Part shown: positions 1-6,481 of the stretch, piece after piece
Numbering within the stretch: the first letter of the stretch is position 1
Layout of the letters: every line of letters begins with the position of its first letter
NCBI GenBank assembly: GCA_050012295.1
Contig: JBEKHL010000075.1
Location: 1-9,106 of the forward strand
Reading direction: 5' to 3'
Length of the DNA stretch: 9,106 nucleotides
Origin: UBA6186 sp050012295
GTDB lineage: Bacteria; Pseudomonadota; Gammaproteobacteria; UBA6186; Azoamicaceae
Program-made: the position numbers and the translations under genes
The notes under the pieces: model-generated
What the model was told of the DNA's origin: nothing
Database searches by the model: none
The model's input: the letters and a program-made list of their open reading frames with translations, nothing else

Positions 1-173
1 CATACAACACAAGGATGTTTTTGGTGTGATGGTTTATAAGGTGACGTTATTCCATTTAAATACAAAACTGTACTTAAAATTTGAGTTGATTCTAAAATCA
101 TTTTAATAACATGTTGATCGCAATGATATTTAGCACAACGTTTTATATCATGATCTAATAAAAATATATTCAA
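1..173 (-). CDS. Conserved uncharacterised protein of a phage/bacterial family, partial (C-terminus outside the window)
   Basis: The minus strand stays open from a TTG at 173-171 to the window edge, giving 57 codons. The peptide starts with NIFLLDHD after the initiator, followed by AKYHCDQHVIKMILESTQ and then YKPSHQKHPC. From memory this matches a family of small uncharacterised proteins found in phages and bacteria, with the pattern M-N-I-F, HCDKHVVKMILE-Q-L, and YK-TH-NHP. No function is known to me. I chose TTG as the start because the family normally begins at MNIF and because AGGA (complement of 180-183) sits 6 bases upstream. An in-frame ATG at 230 would add 19 residues outside the family pattern and has poorer ribosome-binding context. 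The gene diverges from rpoZ. The family match is by recognition, not by search. Confidence 0.6.
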   Translation of the reverse strand, partial: MNIFLLDHDIKRCAKYHCDQHVIKMILESTQILSTVLYLNGITSPYKPSHQKHPCVV

Positions 174-327
174 CTTTGTTCCTATGTTTTTAAAGTTAAC
201 CCAGATAGTAAGGTTGTTAACTAATGACATTGTTACTATCCCTTAACTAGCTTGGGTAATATACTAATGAATTTAATAAACCTTAGATTTGTACAAAATA
301 TATAAAGTAAATCATACGCTGAATTTA

Positions 328-355
328 TTGAAATTTATAGCAATAGTGATAATAT
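328..355 (+). promoter_or_regulatory. Candidate sigma-70 promoter for rpoZ
   Basis: TTGAAA (328-333) and TAATAT (350-355) are separated by 16 bases, upstream of the rpoZ start at 410. In AT-rich DNA such matches also arise by chance. The 174-409 gap between the divergent left gene and rpoZ holds nothing else that I can identify. Confidence 0.3.
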
Positions 356-409
356 CGTTTTAATTTTTTCTAATATTTACACTACTATACATATTATGGG
401 ATAAATAAA

Positions 410-617
410 ATGGCAAGAATAACAGTAGAAGACTGTTACCATATACTAAAACTCGTTTTAAATTAGTTATACAAGCAGCTACCCTGGCTGTAAGAAGCTT
501 TACGCGAAGAAAATCTGAAGCTAAAGCGCCTAGGATAACGACAAAGCTACCGTAGTAGCATTAAGAAAAATAGTAGCAGGTTATGATGTTTCCGATAGCC
601 ATGACAATGAAAATTAA
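410..617 (+). pseudogene. rpoZ: RNA polymerase omega subunit, broken by two frameshifts
   Basis: The omega subunit assists assembly of RNA polymerase. The start reads MARITVEDC, the standard omega N-terminus. This frame then hits a stop (TAG at 464-466), and the protein continues one frame over from 454 as RFKLVIQAAT. After GEAKAP-like residues near 531 the frame shifts again, and from 534 it reads DNDKATVVALRKIVAGYDVSD to the stop at 615-617. Both shifts are equivalent to the loss of one base, around 438-453 and around 530-533. With both bases restored the protein would be about 69 residues, a usual size for short omega proteins. GGGATAAATAAA precedes the ATG. The gene is either a genuine pseudogene, perhaps a decayed second copy, or the victim of assembly indels. 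No spoT or gmk neighbour is present. Confidence 0.85.
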
Positions 618-660
618 TAATTTTAAAACCCTAAAAATTTAAAAGCTCGACTTACTATAA

Positions 661-693
661 CTTATAAATATATTATTTAAATATATTTATAAG
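661..693 (+). terminator. A/T-rich hairpin, possible terminator after rpoZ
   Basis: A perfect 14-bp inverted repeat, CTTATAAATATATT (661-674) and AATATATTTATAAG (680-693), has a 5-base loop and is followed by GTTTTTAG. The stem is almost entirely A/T, so it is weaker than a classic terminator. A second small hairpin, GTTATAA (703-709) with TTATAAC (713-719), follows before the next gene. Confidence 0.35.
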
Positions 694-761
694 GTTTTTA
701 GTGTTATAAAAATTATAACCTTAAATAATTAATGCACGATACACGTTTATTAGGATCAAAT

Positions 762-1028
762 ATGGACAATCTAAAAAAACCAGATAAGTCTTTAATAGCT
801 GAAATGCTAGACATAATAGAAGAATTTGGGTTACTTTACGGATTAACTTTAAAAAGAAAACGTGAATTTATTACTCGTGTAACTAAAGTAGCAGTTAGTA
901 ATTACGGTAGTGGTGCTGAAAAGTTTTTATCAAAAATAGGGATAAAACATAACATCTGTTGGAAATGTTTAGAATTAGCTAAGCTTGATCATACTGGTTT
1001 ATGTATCAATTGTGCCTGTAAACTATGA
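762..1028 (+). CDS. Uncharacterised 88-residue protein with a C-terminal four-cysteine cluster
   Basis: I do not recognise this protein. The N-terminal two-thirds looks helical and charged (SLIAEMLDIIEEFG, LKRKREFITRV). The C-terminus has CWKC, eleven residues, then CINCAC, a C-x2-C-x11-C-x2-C arrangement that could bind zinc as a small ribbon or treble clef. The ATG at 762 is preferred over the ATG at 732 because AGGA (752-755) lies 6 bases before it, whereas nothing resembling a ribosome-binding site precedes 732. The gene stands alone between the rpoZ relic and the rpn fragment. Its codon use and AT content resemble its neighbours, and it appears intact. Confidence 0.6.
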   Translation: MDNLKKPDKSLIAEMLDIIEEFGLLYGLTLKRKREFITRVTKVAVSNYGSGAEKFLSKIGIKHNICWKCLELAKLDHTGLCINCACKL

Positions 1029-1152
1029 ACTTTTAATATTCTCAAGACAAATTGCAATGCAAAACAGTAAGATCAATGTAATAAAAATTTGATTAATGTT
1101 TATTAACCTGATATTAATTTATTTAATACTAACAAATGAAAGCTATTATAAA

Positions 1153-1305
1153 ATGCCAAACCAAAAATTACATGATAAACTATTTCGCAAGAGTTTAAGT
1201 AATTTAGCAATCGCTAAAGATTTTATTGCGACCCATGTACCGCAACATGTTCTAGCCAAGTTTGATATAAACACTATTAAATTTTACAAAACTTCTTATG
1301 TGGAA
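1153..1305 (+). pseudogene. rpn: 5' fragment of an Rpn-family nuclease gene, interrupted by an IS110 element
   Basis: From the ATG at 1153 the frame reads KLHDKLFRKSLSNLAIAKDF and then FDINTIKFYKTSYVE. This is the characteristic N-terminus of the Rpn family (recombination-promoting nuclease, PD-(D/E)XK fold, also called transposase_31). Family similarity stops at SYVE near 1305, and the frame then runs through unrelated residues (APQALPAIQLK onward) to a stop at 1375-1377. The rest of the gene resumes near 3322, in a frame that joins perfectly (SYVE followed by DKLKEQITD). The catalytic residues lie in the 3' piece, so this fragment should be inactive. An in-frame ATG at 1096 would add 19 hydrophobic residues that do not belong to the family. 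Confidence 0.8.
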
Positions 1306-1456
1306 GCACCGCAAGCCTTACCGGCTATACAACTAAAAATAACTATTCCCCATAATCACCAATATCACAACAGATAGTTTACAAAAAGATCATAGTTAAA
1401 ATCCAAGATCATACATAATAGACACATTGTTATGTGTGTTCACCACATTTTAACAA

Positions 1457-1624
1457 TGTTAACATAATTAGTGATGTGTTTATGTTGTAAAGGTCGGAAT
1501 ATCATTGGTGCTTTATGCCCGAGTAGAAGTATGATCACAGAAGCTTAGCGGCAACATCATTGGTGAGGTACTTTTTTAGTACTATCCCGTTTGGGAGATC
1601 GCTGCAAATCCAAGCTTCTGCTTC
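1457..1624 (+). ncRNA. Candidate bridge RNA of the IS110 element
   Basis: IS110 transposases use an RNA from the non-coding element end, whose two internal loops pair with target and donor DNA. This segment is dense in helices. AACATAA (1461-1467) pairs with TTATGTT (1480-1486), and ATCAT (1501-1505) with ATGAT (1531-1535). The 9-bp helix CAGAAGCTT (1538-1546) with AAGCTTCTG (1612-1620) encloses AGCG/CGCT (1547-1550, 1600-1603), GTACT/AGTAC (1568-1572, 1578-1582) and TCCC/GGGA (1585-1588, 1593-1596). TTTGGGAGAT at 1590-1599 is identical to the right element junction at 3315-3324. The RNA ends are estimated, and the guide assignment is inference. Confidence 0.5.
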
Positions 1625-1636
1625 TAAACACATCAT

Positions 1637-1675
1637 TAATTAAGTAATTAAGTAATTAAGTAATTAAGTAATTAA
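1637..1675 (+). repeat. Tandem repeat of TAATTAAG, about 4.9 copies
   Basis: Four exact copies of the 8-base unit (1637-1668) are followed by seven bases of a fifth. The array lies between the structured RNA segment and the transposase ribosome-binding site. Such arrays change copy number by slippage, so spacing upstream of the transposase may vary between isolates. Confidence 0.9.
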
Positions 1676-1699
1676 ATTAACAACTACAGGAGAAATTAT

Positions 1700-3103
1700 A
1701 TGCTTAATAAATTTAAAAGTAAAAAAATTTCATCAAAAAATAAAAAATTATTACAAAAAAAAGTTACATTACCATTACATTTACAACACATTAACAGGAT
1801 GGCATCCGGCATTGACGTTGGTTCAACAGCTCATTTTGTAGCTGTTCCAGAGGGTTGTGATGAAATTAATGTTCGTGAATTTAGTAGTTTTACTTCCGAT
1901 TTATATGCTCTAGCTGATTGGTTAAAGCAATGTAAAATAGAAACAATAGCAATGGAATCAACCGGAGTGTTTTGGATCCCGTTATTTGAATTATTAGAAT
2001 CTAAAGGGTTTGACGTAAAACTAGTAGATGCCAGAAATGTAAAAAATGTTAGTGGTCGTAAAACGGACGTATTGGATTGTCAATGGTTGCAACAATTACA
2101 TACCTATGGCTTATTAAATGGAGCTTTCCGTCCAGAAGAATTAGTTTGTAGTTTACGAGTTTACATACGTCAAAAGAGCATGTTGACTAAAAAAGCAGCT
2201 TCTCATATACAACATATGCAGAAAGCCTTAAGTCAAATGAATTTACAACTACATAATGTGATTAGAGATATTACTGGTGATACTGGGATGAGTATTATTC
2301 GTGAGATATTGGCAGGACAACGCGATCCAAAAATATTAGCGCAACATAGAGATCCTCGGTGCAAAAATCCAATAGAAATAATAGAAAAATCTCTTTGCGG
2401 TAATTATAAAGAAGAACATATATTCTCTTTAAAACAAGCGGTAGAATTATATGATTTTTATTGTAATAAGATGAGTGCTTGTGATGTAGAAATAGAAAAA
2501 ATACTTTTTAAATTTGAACCAAAAAAAGAAATTTCTGAAGATCATTTAAAAAATCACGATTTACAGAAACAATCAAATAGTAAAAATGCACCATTATTCA
2601 ATGTACAAGCTCATTTAGAAAGAATTACCGGAATAGATTTAACAGAAATTCCTGGAATAAATACCATTACTGCATTAATAATTATTTCTGAGATAGGCAT
2701 TGATATGGGTCGTTGGAAAGATAGTAAACATTTTGCGTCATGGTTGGGTTTATGTCCAGGAAACAAAGTATCAGGAGGAAAGAGATTAGGTGGCGCACCT
2801 AGTAAAAAAACTAGCAATCGTGCAGCGGCAGCGTTACGAACAGCAGCTAATTCTTTGTATAGAAGTACTAGCTCATTGGGAGCATTTTTAAGGCGATTGA
2901 AGTCTCGTCTTGGTCCGATGAAAGCGATCACCGCAACCGCACATAAAATTGCAGTGATAATTTATAATATGCTAAAAAATGGTGTTGGATATATTGAAAC
3001 AGGTGCAGATTATTATGAACAACAATATAAAGATCGTACCATAAAAAATCTAAAAAAACGTGCTAAATCTTTAGGTTTTGAATTAATTGCAGTTGCGACA
3101 TAA
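1700..3103 (+). CDS. IS110-family transposase (DEDD, RuvC-like)
   Basis: This 467-residue protein is the recombinase that moves the element. An unusually basic N-terminal extension of about 30 residues precedes the RuvC-like domain. Likely catalytic acids are D39 (GIDVGS), E86 (AMESTGVF) and D123/D126 (RKTDVLD), matching the family's D-E-D-x2-D order. The C-terminal Tnp domain (about 305-430) has EIPGINTITA, FASWLGLCPGNKVSGGKRLGG and RAAAALRTAANSL; S358 in VSGG is the candidate nucleophilic serine. An acidic and lysine-rich linker (about 265-300) separates the two domains. AGGAGA (1688-1693) lies 6 bases before the ATG. The frame is complete and all expected catalytic residues are present, so the protein could be active. 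It is longer than many family members (roughly 300-450 residues). Confidence 0.93.
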   Translation: MLNKFKSKKISSKNKKLLQKKVTLPLHLQHINRMASGIDVGSTAHFVAVPEGCDEINVREFSSFTSDLYALADWLKQCKIETIAMESTGVFWIPLFELLESKGFDVKLVDARNVKNVSGRKTDVLDCQWLQQLHTYGLLNGAFRPEELVCSLRVYIRQKSMLTKKAASHIQHMQKALSQMNLQLHNVIRDITGDTGMSIIREILAGQRDPKILAQHRDPRCKNPIEIIEKSLCGNYKEEHIFSLKQAVELYDFYCNKMSACDVEIEKILFKFEPKKEISEDHLKNHDLQKQSNSKNAPLFNVQAHLERITGIDLTEIPGINTITALIIISEIGIDMGRWKDSKHFASWLGLCPGNKVSGGKRLGGAPSKKTSNRAAAALRTAANSLYRSTSSLGAFLRRLKSRLGPMKAITATAHKIAVIIYNMLKNGVGYIETGADYYEQQYKDRTIKNLKKRAKSLGFELIAVAT

Positions 3104-3315
3104 AAATAATTTATAATTATCAGTTACACCAACACTACCTGTAATATTATGCTGTCACGAATAGTAGGCTAGTTTAATTGTCAAAAATTCATTTAACCTC
3201 ATCTTATGGTAAAAAAATTAATCATTGTTGCTAAAAGTCGAAAAGTTAACTTTAGATTAGGTGAAAAATTTTGAGATAAAAAATAAGTCTATTAACTACA
3301 ATATCACTGAGTTAT

Positions 3316-4095
3316 TTGGGAGATAAGTTAAAAGAGCAAATCACGGACATTGTTTATCGTGTTAAAATGCTGGATGGCTCTAATGGTTATTTAATATTTT
3401 TAATCGAACATCAATCGTCACCAATTAAATTAATGCCTTTCAGGGTATTAAAATATCAGATAGCCATAATTTCAGACCATATAGAACAACATCCAAACGA
3501 TAAGCTACCAATAGTGTTTCCTATCTTATACTATTGTGGTGTAGAAAAACCATATCCATATACCATAAATGTTTTAGACTTATTTTGCGATTATACACTT
3601 GCCGAACAAACCTTAACTCAACCAATACATTTAGTTGATGTTACCACGATACCTGATGAAGTGATAATACAACATAAATTAATAGGATTGCTAGAACTAG
3701 TACAGAAGCATATTAAGGACAAGGATTTATCACTAATATCTGCCACTTTAAAACAAATAATTACCAATATAACTAACCAAAAACATGTAGATAGTGGGTT
3801 ATTAAGGTATATAAAAATTAATTTATATTATATAATTCTATTAGGCAACATTGAACGCCCTAATGAATTTTTAAATCAACTAGAAGAAGTTCCAATGATG
3901 AGAGGTAAAATTATGGGTACATTAGCACATAAATTTAAAGATGAAGGTAAAGAAGAAGGTAAGTTAGAACAAGCCAAATCTATGGCATTAAAAATGTTGC
4001 AAGATGGCATGTGTTGTAGCGCTATTGCTAAATATACTGGATTATCCAAGGAAGAAGTAAAGAATTTAGACAGTACGCATAAATGCAATCATTAA
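3316..4095 (+). pseudogene. rpn: 3' fragment of an Rpn-family nuclease gene (catalytic and C-terminal part)
   Basis: The frame (first potential start TTG 3316) gives 259 residues. It contains the Rpn nuclease core: D11 in EQITDIVY and E31-H-Q33 in FLIEHQSSP, the PD-(D/E)XK acidic residues and the family's E-x-Q variant. It continues with MPFRVLKYQIAI and LPIVFPILYYCG, the mid-protein strands of the family. The C-terminal tail has the usual charged linker (DEGKEEGKLEQ) and a helix-turn-helix-like end (CSAIAKYTGLSKEEVKNL). The N-terminus is missing; it lies at 1153-1305 beyond the IS110 element. No ribosome-binding site precedes 3316, so expression as a separate protein is doubtful. Genuine family residues probably begin at D3 (3322). 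Confidence 0.85.
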
Positions 4096-4096
4096 C

Positions 4097-4209
4097 TCAA
4101 TTATAATTGATACCATAATACTGTAATTAATAAGCAAAATATTAAAACAACTATTGACTGTAATAGTTTAAAGTGATATACGTTAAATTGTCGCTGCAAT
4201 AACGTAGCG
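4097..4209. other. Short non-coding stretch with small hairpins after rpn
   Basis: Three small structures follow the rpn stop: the 14-base perfect palindrome TCAATTATAATTGA (4097-4110), AACTATT/AATAGTT (4149-4155, 4162-4168) and CGCTGC/GTAGCG with one G-T pair (4192-4197, 4204-4209). None has a clear T-run, so I do not call a terminator. Confidence 0.4.
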
Positions 4210-4213
4210 CACC

Positions 4214-4261
4214 ATGATAGATGCTGAAACACCTACCATGGCACTTCATATCAACCTCATG
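4214..4261 (+). pseudogene. Possible 5' end of a small gene interrupted by the ISAs1 element
   Basis: An ATG at 4214 opens a frame reading MIDAETPTMALHINLM up to the left inverted repeat. If CATG at the two element edges (4258-4261, 5684-5687) is counted once, this frame continues without a stop into the reading frame at 5688-6011. No ribosome-binding site is visible before 4214, so the start is uncertain. A joined frame would occur by chance about one time in three. Confidence 0.35.
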
Positions 4262-5687
4262 GCAATCGCACTGAAAATCAGCTAAAAATCCAACTTCATA
4301 TTATTTTAATGTTTGTTTTTAATAAAATAATTTTTTAGACTTTCATATCAAATCTTATGGTTTCGTTATAATTAGACATCAAAAGCAGAAGCAATTTATA
4401 TCTCTTGTTACAACTACTACCACCATCATAAAATCTTGCTAATTGAAATTATTATTTATTCTGCATTGACTTTAGTGGTACATGTGCAGTCAGCACTTTA
4501 TTTTACACAAAGTACTCGCATTAAATATTGATTATCCCAACCTGCTCTTTTTCTACGACAACTAATTCCTCTTTTGTGAGATTGTTCTTGCTTAAGTAAG
4601 TTTAAAGCAATACGTCTTACAATAGCTAAATTTTCTGCTGCATATCCTATGCGAACACGATTTAAATCTTCCTTAAAGCTAACATCTAAAGACCAATGCA
4701 AATTAATTTCTACGTTCCAATGCTTTCGTACTGCACCCATAAACTTATCAATATTTTCATATTCTAAGCTGGTTAAAAAATATCGTGTCGATTTTTCTAC
4801 AATATTATTTGTTGTTCTGGTAACTTCTAGTTTGCCAATGCCTTTTAACCAAGGCCAACGTATTTCAAACATTAAAGGATCCCTAGCAGAAATAAGGGTA
4901 TATTTGCGTGTTTCTGTTCTACCATGATCGTGGATCTTTTCTATTTTGCGGCTATGTAACATTTTTTTATATTGCTTTTGTTTGTTTTCCTCGGCACGAG
5001 CAAAAATAGAATTAACATCATCATACAAAGTTTTTTGATTTTCCTTAAGTGATAAAACATAATCAGCTCCTTGGTTTATAATTTCTTTAGCAATATCTTT
5101 TTGACATCCCATTGCGCGTCTATAGTAACTGTACCGCCTTTGACATCTATCATTTTTAGTAATTTAGGAATGGCTTCAATTTCATTGGATTTTTCTTGTG
5201 TTTTAATTTGTCCTAACATAATACGATTGTTAGATGCCCATGCGCTAACAAGATGTAAAGCTTTTTGATCGCGCCTTCTGTTTGCTGAACCACGTAATGT
5301 TTTTCCATCAATAGAAATGATTTCGTTATTAAGATCTATAGATAAAGAAGAAACCCAATCAGAAGGAATGCCATTTGGTAATTTTAAAAATGTTTTTAAC
5401 CAATCAATTTTAGCGTGAGCGAATTCACAAATTTCTGTCCAGGTGTCAGCACTACAAATGGTGCCTAGGATAGTGATAACCAATATATCGTAAAGTTCAT
5501 GGCGGCGATTATGATTGTCTAATCTTGGATCTTCGATAGCTGCAAAATGGTCTAGAAATGTATCTGATAAGTCCATACATCACCTCATTTGATTGACTAA
5601 ATAAACTTATCTTTACATAAAAAACAATTGAAAATCAATGAGTTAGATTAGGCTTGAATAGAAGGGTTTTTCAGTGCGATTGCCATG
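4258..5687 (-). mobile_element. ISAs1-family insertion sequence with 20-bp terminal inverted repeats
   Basis: CATGGCAATCGCACTGAAAA at 4258-4277 is repeated as its exact reverse complement at 5668-5687, flanking a broken ISAs1-type transposase on the minus strand. The outermost CATG is self-complementary, so it may be a duplicated 4-base target instead of part of the repeat; the element would then be 4262-5683. I see no longer target duplication, although I recall 8-10 bp duplications for this family. Between the left repeat and the transposase stop (4278-4497) lie 220 bp of AT-rich DNA with no gene. Confidence 0.8.
4498..5576 (-). pseudogene. ISAs1-family transposase, broken by a 2-base insertion
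   Basis: The first frame starts at ATG 5576 with GAGGTG (complement of 5581-5586) 4 bases upstream. It reads DHFAAIEDPR, RRHELYDIL and SIDGKTLRGS (D90, first acid), then TIDA (D153, second acid). The canonical continuation MGCQKDIAKEII is in another frame starting at 5112, and the first frame runs on to a stop at 5076. Removing one of two adjacent GC pairs at 5114-5117 restores TIDAMGCQ exactly and gives about 358 residues, close to the usual 350-380. The third acid is the E in RKHWNVEINLHW, about residue 289 of the restored protein, followed by DVSFKEDLNR. As it stands the DDE domain is cut between its second and third acids, so the copy should be inactive. Confidence 0.9.
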
Positions 5688-6011
5688 GTCAATATGCAAA
5701 AACAGAGTACCACATTATCTAGTTATTTCACACTATTAAATAATCACATCATTGAAGTTGCTAATTTTAACGCTGTAACTAATGAGTTTCTATCTAGCGC
5801 AACCATTGCTGACTTGTACTTCGAGGATGTAGGCAAGCGCATTTTTATAGAAATGTTAGGATTCAACGTTAGTTTTAGCACTTCTCAAAAAATTATCGTC
5901 TTAATTAAAGAAATAGCTGAACAGAGCAAGTCATACCTAGACAAGTTCATTAGTTATTCAAAAATTTTAGATGAATTGATTAAATTTATTAGTAGTGTAG
6001 AAAATAGTTAA
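5685..6011 (+). CDS. Uncharacterised small protein, probably the 3' part of an IS-interrupted gene
   Basis: I do not recognise this protein of about 105-108 residues. It appears largely helical, with a hydrophobic C-terminal half (SQKIIVLIKEIAEQSKSYLDKFISYSKILDELIKFI) that could form an amphipathic bundle. It has no signal peptide or membrane segment that I would call. The first ATG (5685) lies inside the right end of the ISAs1 element and a second in-frame ATG follows at 5694; neither has a ribosome-binding site. The original N-terminus probably lies left of the element at 4214, and the joined frame would give about 124 residues. A 14-bp hairpin follows shortly after the stop. Confidence 0.45.
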   Translation: MVNMQKQSTTLSSYFTLLNNHIIEVANFNAVTNEFLSSATIADLYFEDVGKRIFIEMLGFNVSFSTSQKIIVLIKEIAEQSKSYLDKFISYSKILDELIKFISSVENS

Positions 6012-6036
6012 CGCAAAATTTGATGGAGCTACATCT

Positions 6037-6081
6037 TAGAGTTACATTACTACAACAATAAATATACGTAATGTAACTCTA
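6037..6081 (+). terminator. 14-bp hairpin after the small gene, possible terminator
   Basis: TAGAGTTACATTAC (6037-6050) and GTAATGTAACTCTA (6068-6081) pair perfectly across a 17-base loop, followed by TCTTTTAAA. It could terminate the upstream gene. It also forms the left tip of the inverted-repeat element described next, so its role is ambiguous. Confidence 0.4.
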
Positions 6082-6378
6082 TCTTTTAAACATTAATATT
6101 AAGCAGATTAATAGAGGATCTTGCCATGTTGTGTAAGGCTCCTCGCACAAATAACTCGTACAGTTTTGTTGCTAGAGATCTGTATTTTCAGGTTCTGCTA
6201 CAAAACAGGGCAAACGCATCTAAAGTTTAGACACTATTCTATAGATTTATTGCTTATTACATCCACCCGGCGGCTAATGCCGCCTGGTGGATGTAATAAG
6301 TTAAAATTTAGATGATCTAACCCTGTGCTACAAAAATACTGATTGTACAGTTATCTTCTTTTATTATAGTGTAACTCT
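6038..6378. repeat. MITE-like non-coding inverted-repeat element, about 340 bp
   Basis: AGAGTTACA (6038-6046) is the reverse complement of TGTAACTCT (6370-6378). Between them further blocks recur in inverted order: ATAACTCGTACA (6151-6162) with TGTACAGTTAT on the right, ATCTGTATTTT (6178-6188) with AAAATACTGAT, and ACAGGG then CATCTAAA on the left with TTTAGATG then CCCTGT on the right. The centre is a GC-rich hairpin (6253-6300). There is no credible gene; a weak 64-codon frame runs through the hairpin. I found no target duplication at the edges. It could be a MITE or an old internally deleted element. Confidence 0.5.
6253..6300. repeat. 22-bp GC-rich hairpin at the centre of the MITE-like element
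   Basis: The arms 6253-6274 and 6279-6300 are complementary at 21 of 22 positions (mismatch 6268/6285), around a TAAT loop. The inner GGCGGC/GCCGCC and outer CTTATTACATCCACC make it the most stable structure in the window, in clear contrast to the AT-rich surroundings. The flanks lack a clean T-run. Confidence 0.9.
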
Positions 6379-6481
6379 CAGTTTTCTTTATGATAGAAAG
6401 TATATGAATAAAAATAATAAAAAGATTTTAAAAATCAAGTTGAGAAACAACAAAAGCAACTATAAAAGTTAAGCTATCCTC

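Larger units (their letters stand above)
1306..3321 (+). mobile_element. IS110-family insertion sequence, about 2016 bp
   Basis: The boundaries are inferred from the host gene: removing 2016 bp restores one continuous rpn frame of about 308 codons. The exact crossover cannot be fixed, because TTATGTGGAAG (1296-1306) and TTATTTGGGAG (3312-3322) agree at 9 of 11 positions. There are no terminal inverted repeats, as expected for the IS110 group. The left end is a long non-coding segment with strong RNA structure, then the transposase gene, then about 220 bp of right end (3104-3321) in which I see no gene. Non-coding left ends that encode a bridge RNA are typical of the IS110 group rather than the IS1111 group. 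Confidence 0.75.

Noticed and set aside
1637..1675. CRISPR-like array
   Set aside because: The repeats are 8 bases long and directly abutting with no spacers, so this is a simple tandem repeat.
2611..2931. Minus-strand frame opposite the IS110 transposase
   Set aside because: It lies entirely antisense to a well-supported transposase domain, has no ribosome-binding site, and its residues mirror the conserved coding strand.
3206..3274. Mini-frame starting MVKKLIIVAKSRKVNF in the IS110 right end
   Set aside because: It has only 22 codons, no ribosome-binding site and no recognisable similarity, and it lies within the element's non-coding right end.
3876..4088. Minus-strand frame opposite the rpn 3' fragment
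   Set aside because: It is a shadow of the conserved Rpn C-terminus and has no independent support.
5076..5112. Programmed frameshifting in the ISAs1 transposase
   Set aside because: The canonical DAMGCQ motif is encoded in the second frame upstream of any A-rich slip site, so recoding there would drop conserved residues; a GC duplication explains it better, and ISAs1 is not known to me for recoding.
4649..5268. Plus-strand frames opposite the ISAs1 transposase
   Set aside because: They are antisense to recognisable DDE transposase sequence, so they are by-products of its codon structure.
6121..6315. 64-codon plus-strand frame through the central hairpin of the MITE-like element
   Set aside because: It begins at TTG with no ribosome-binding site, and its sequence is dictated by the inverted repeat; the peptide is cysteine- and leucine-rich without any domain pattern.
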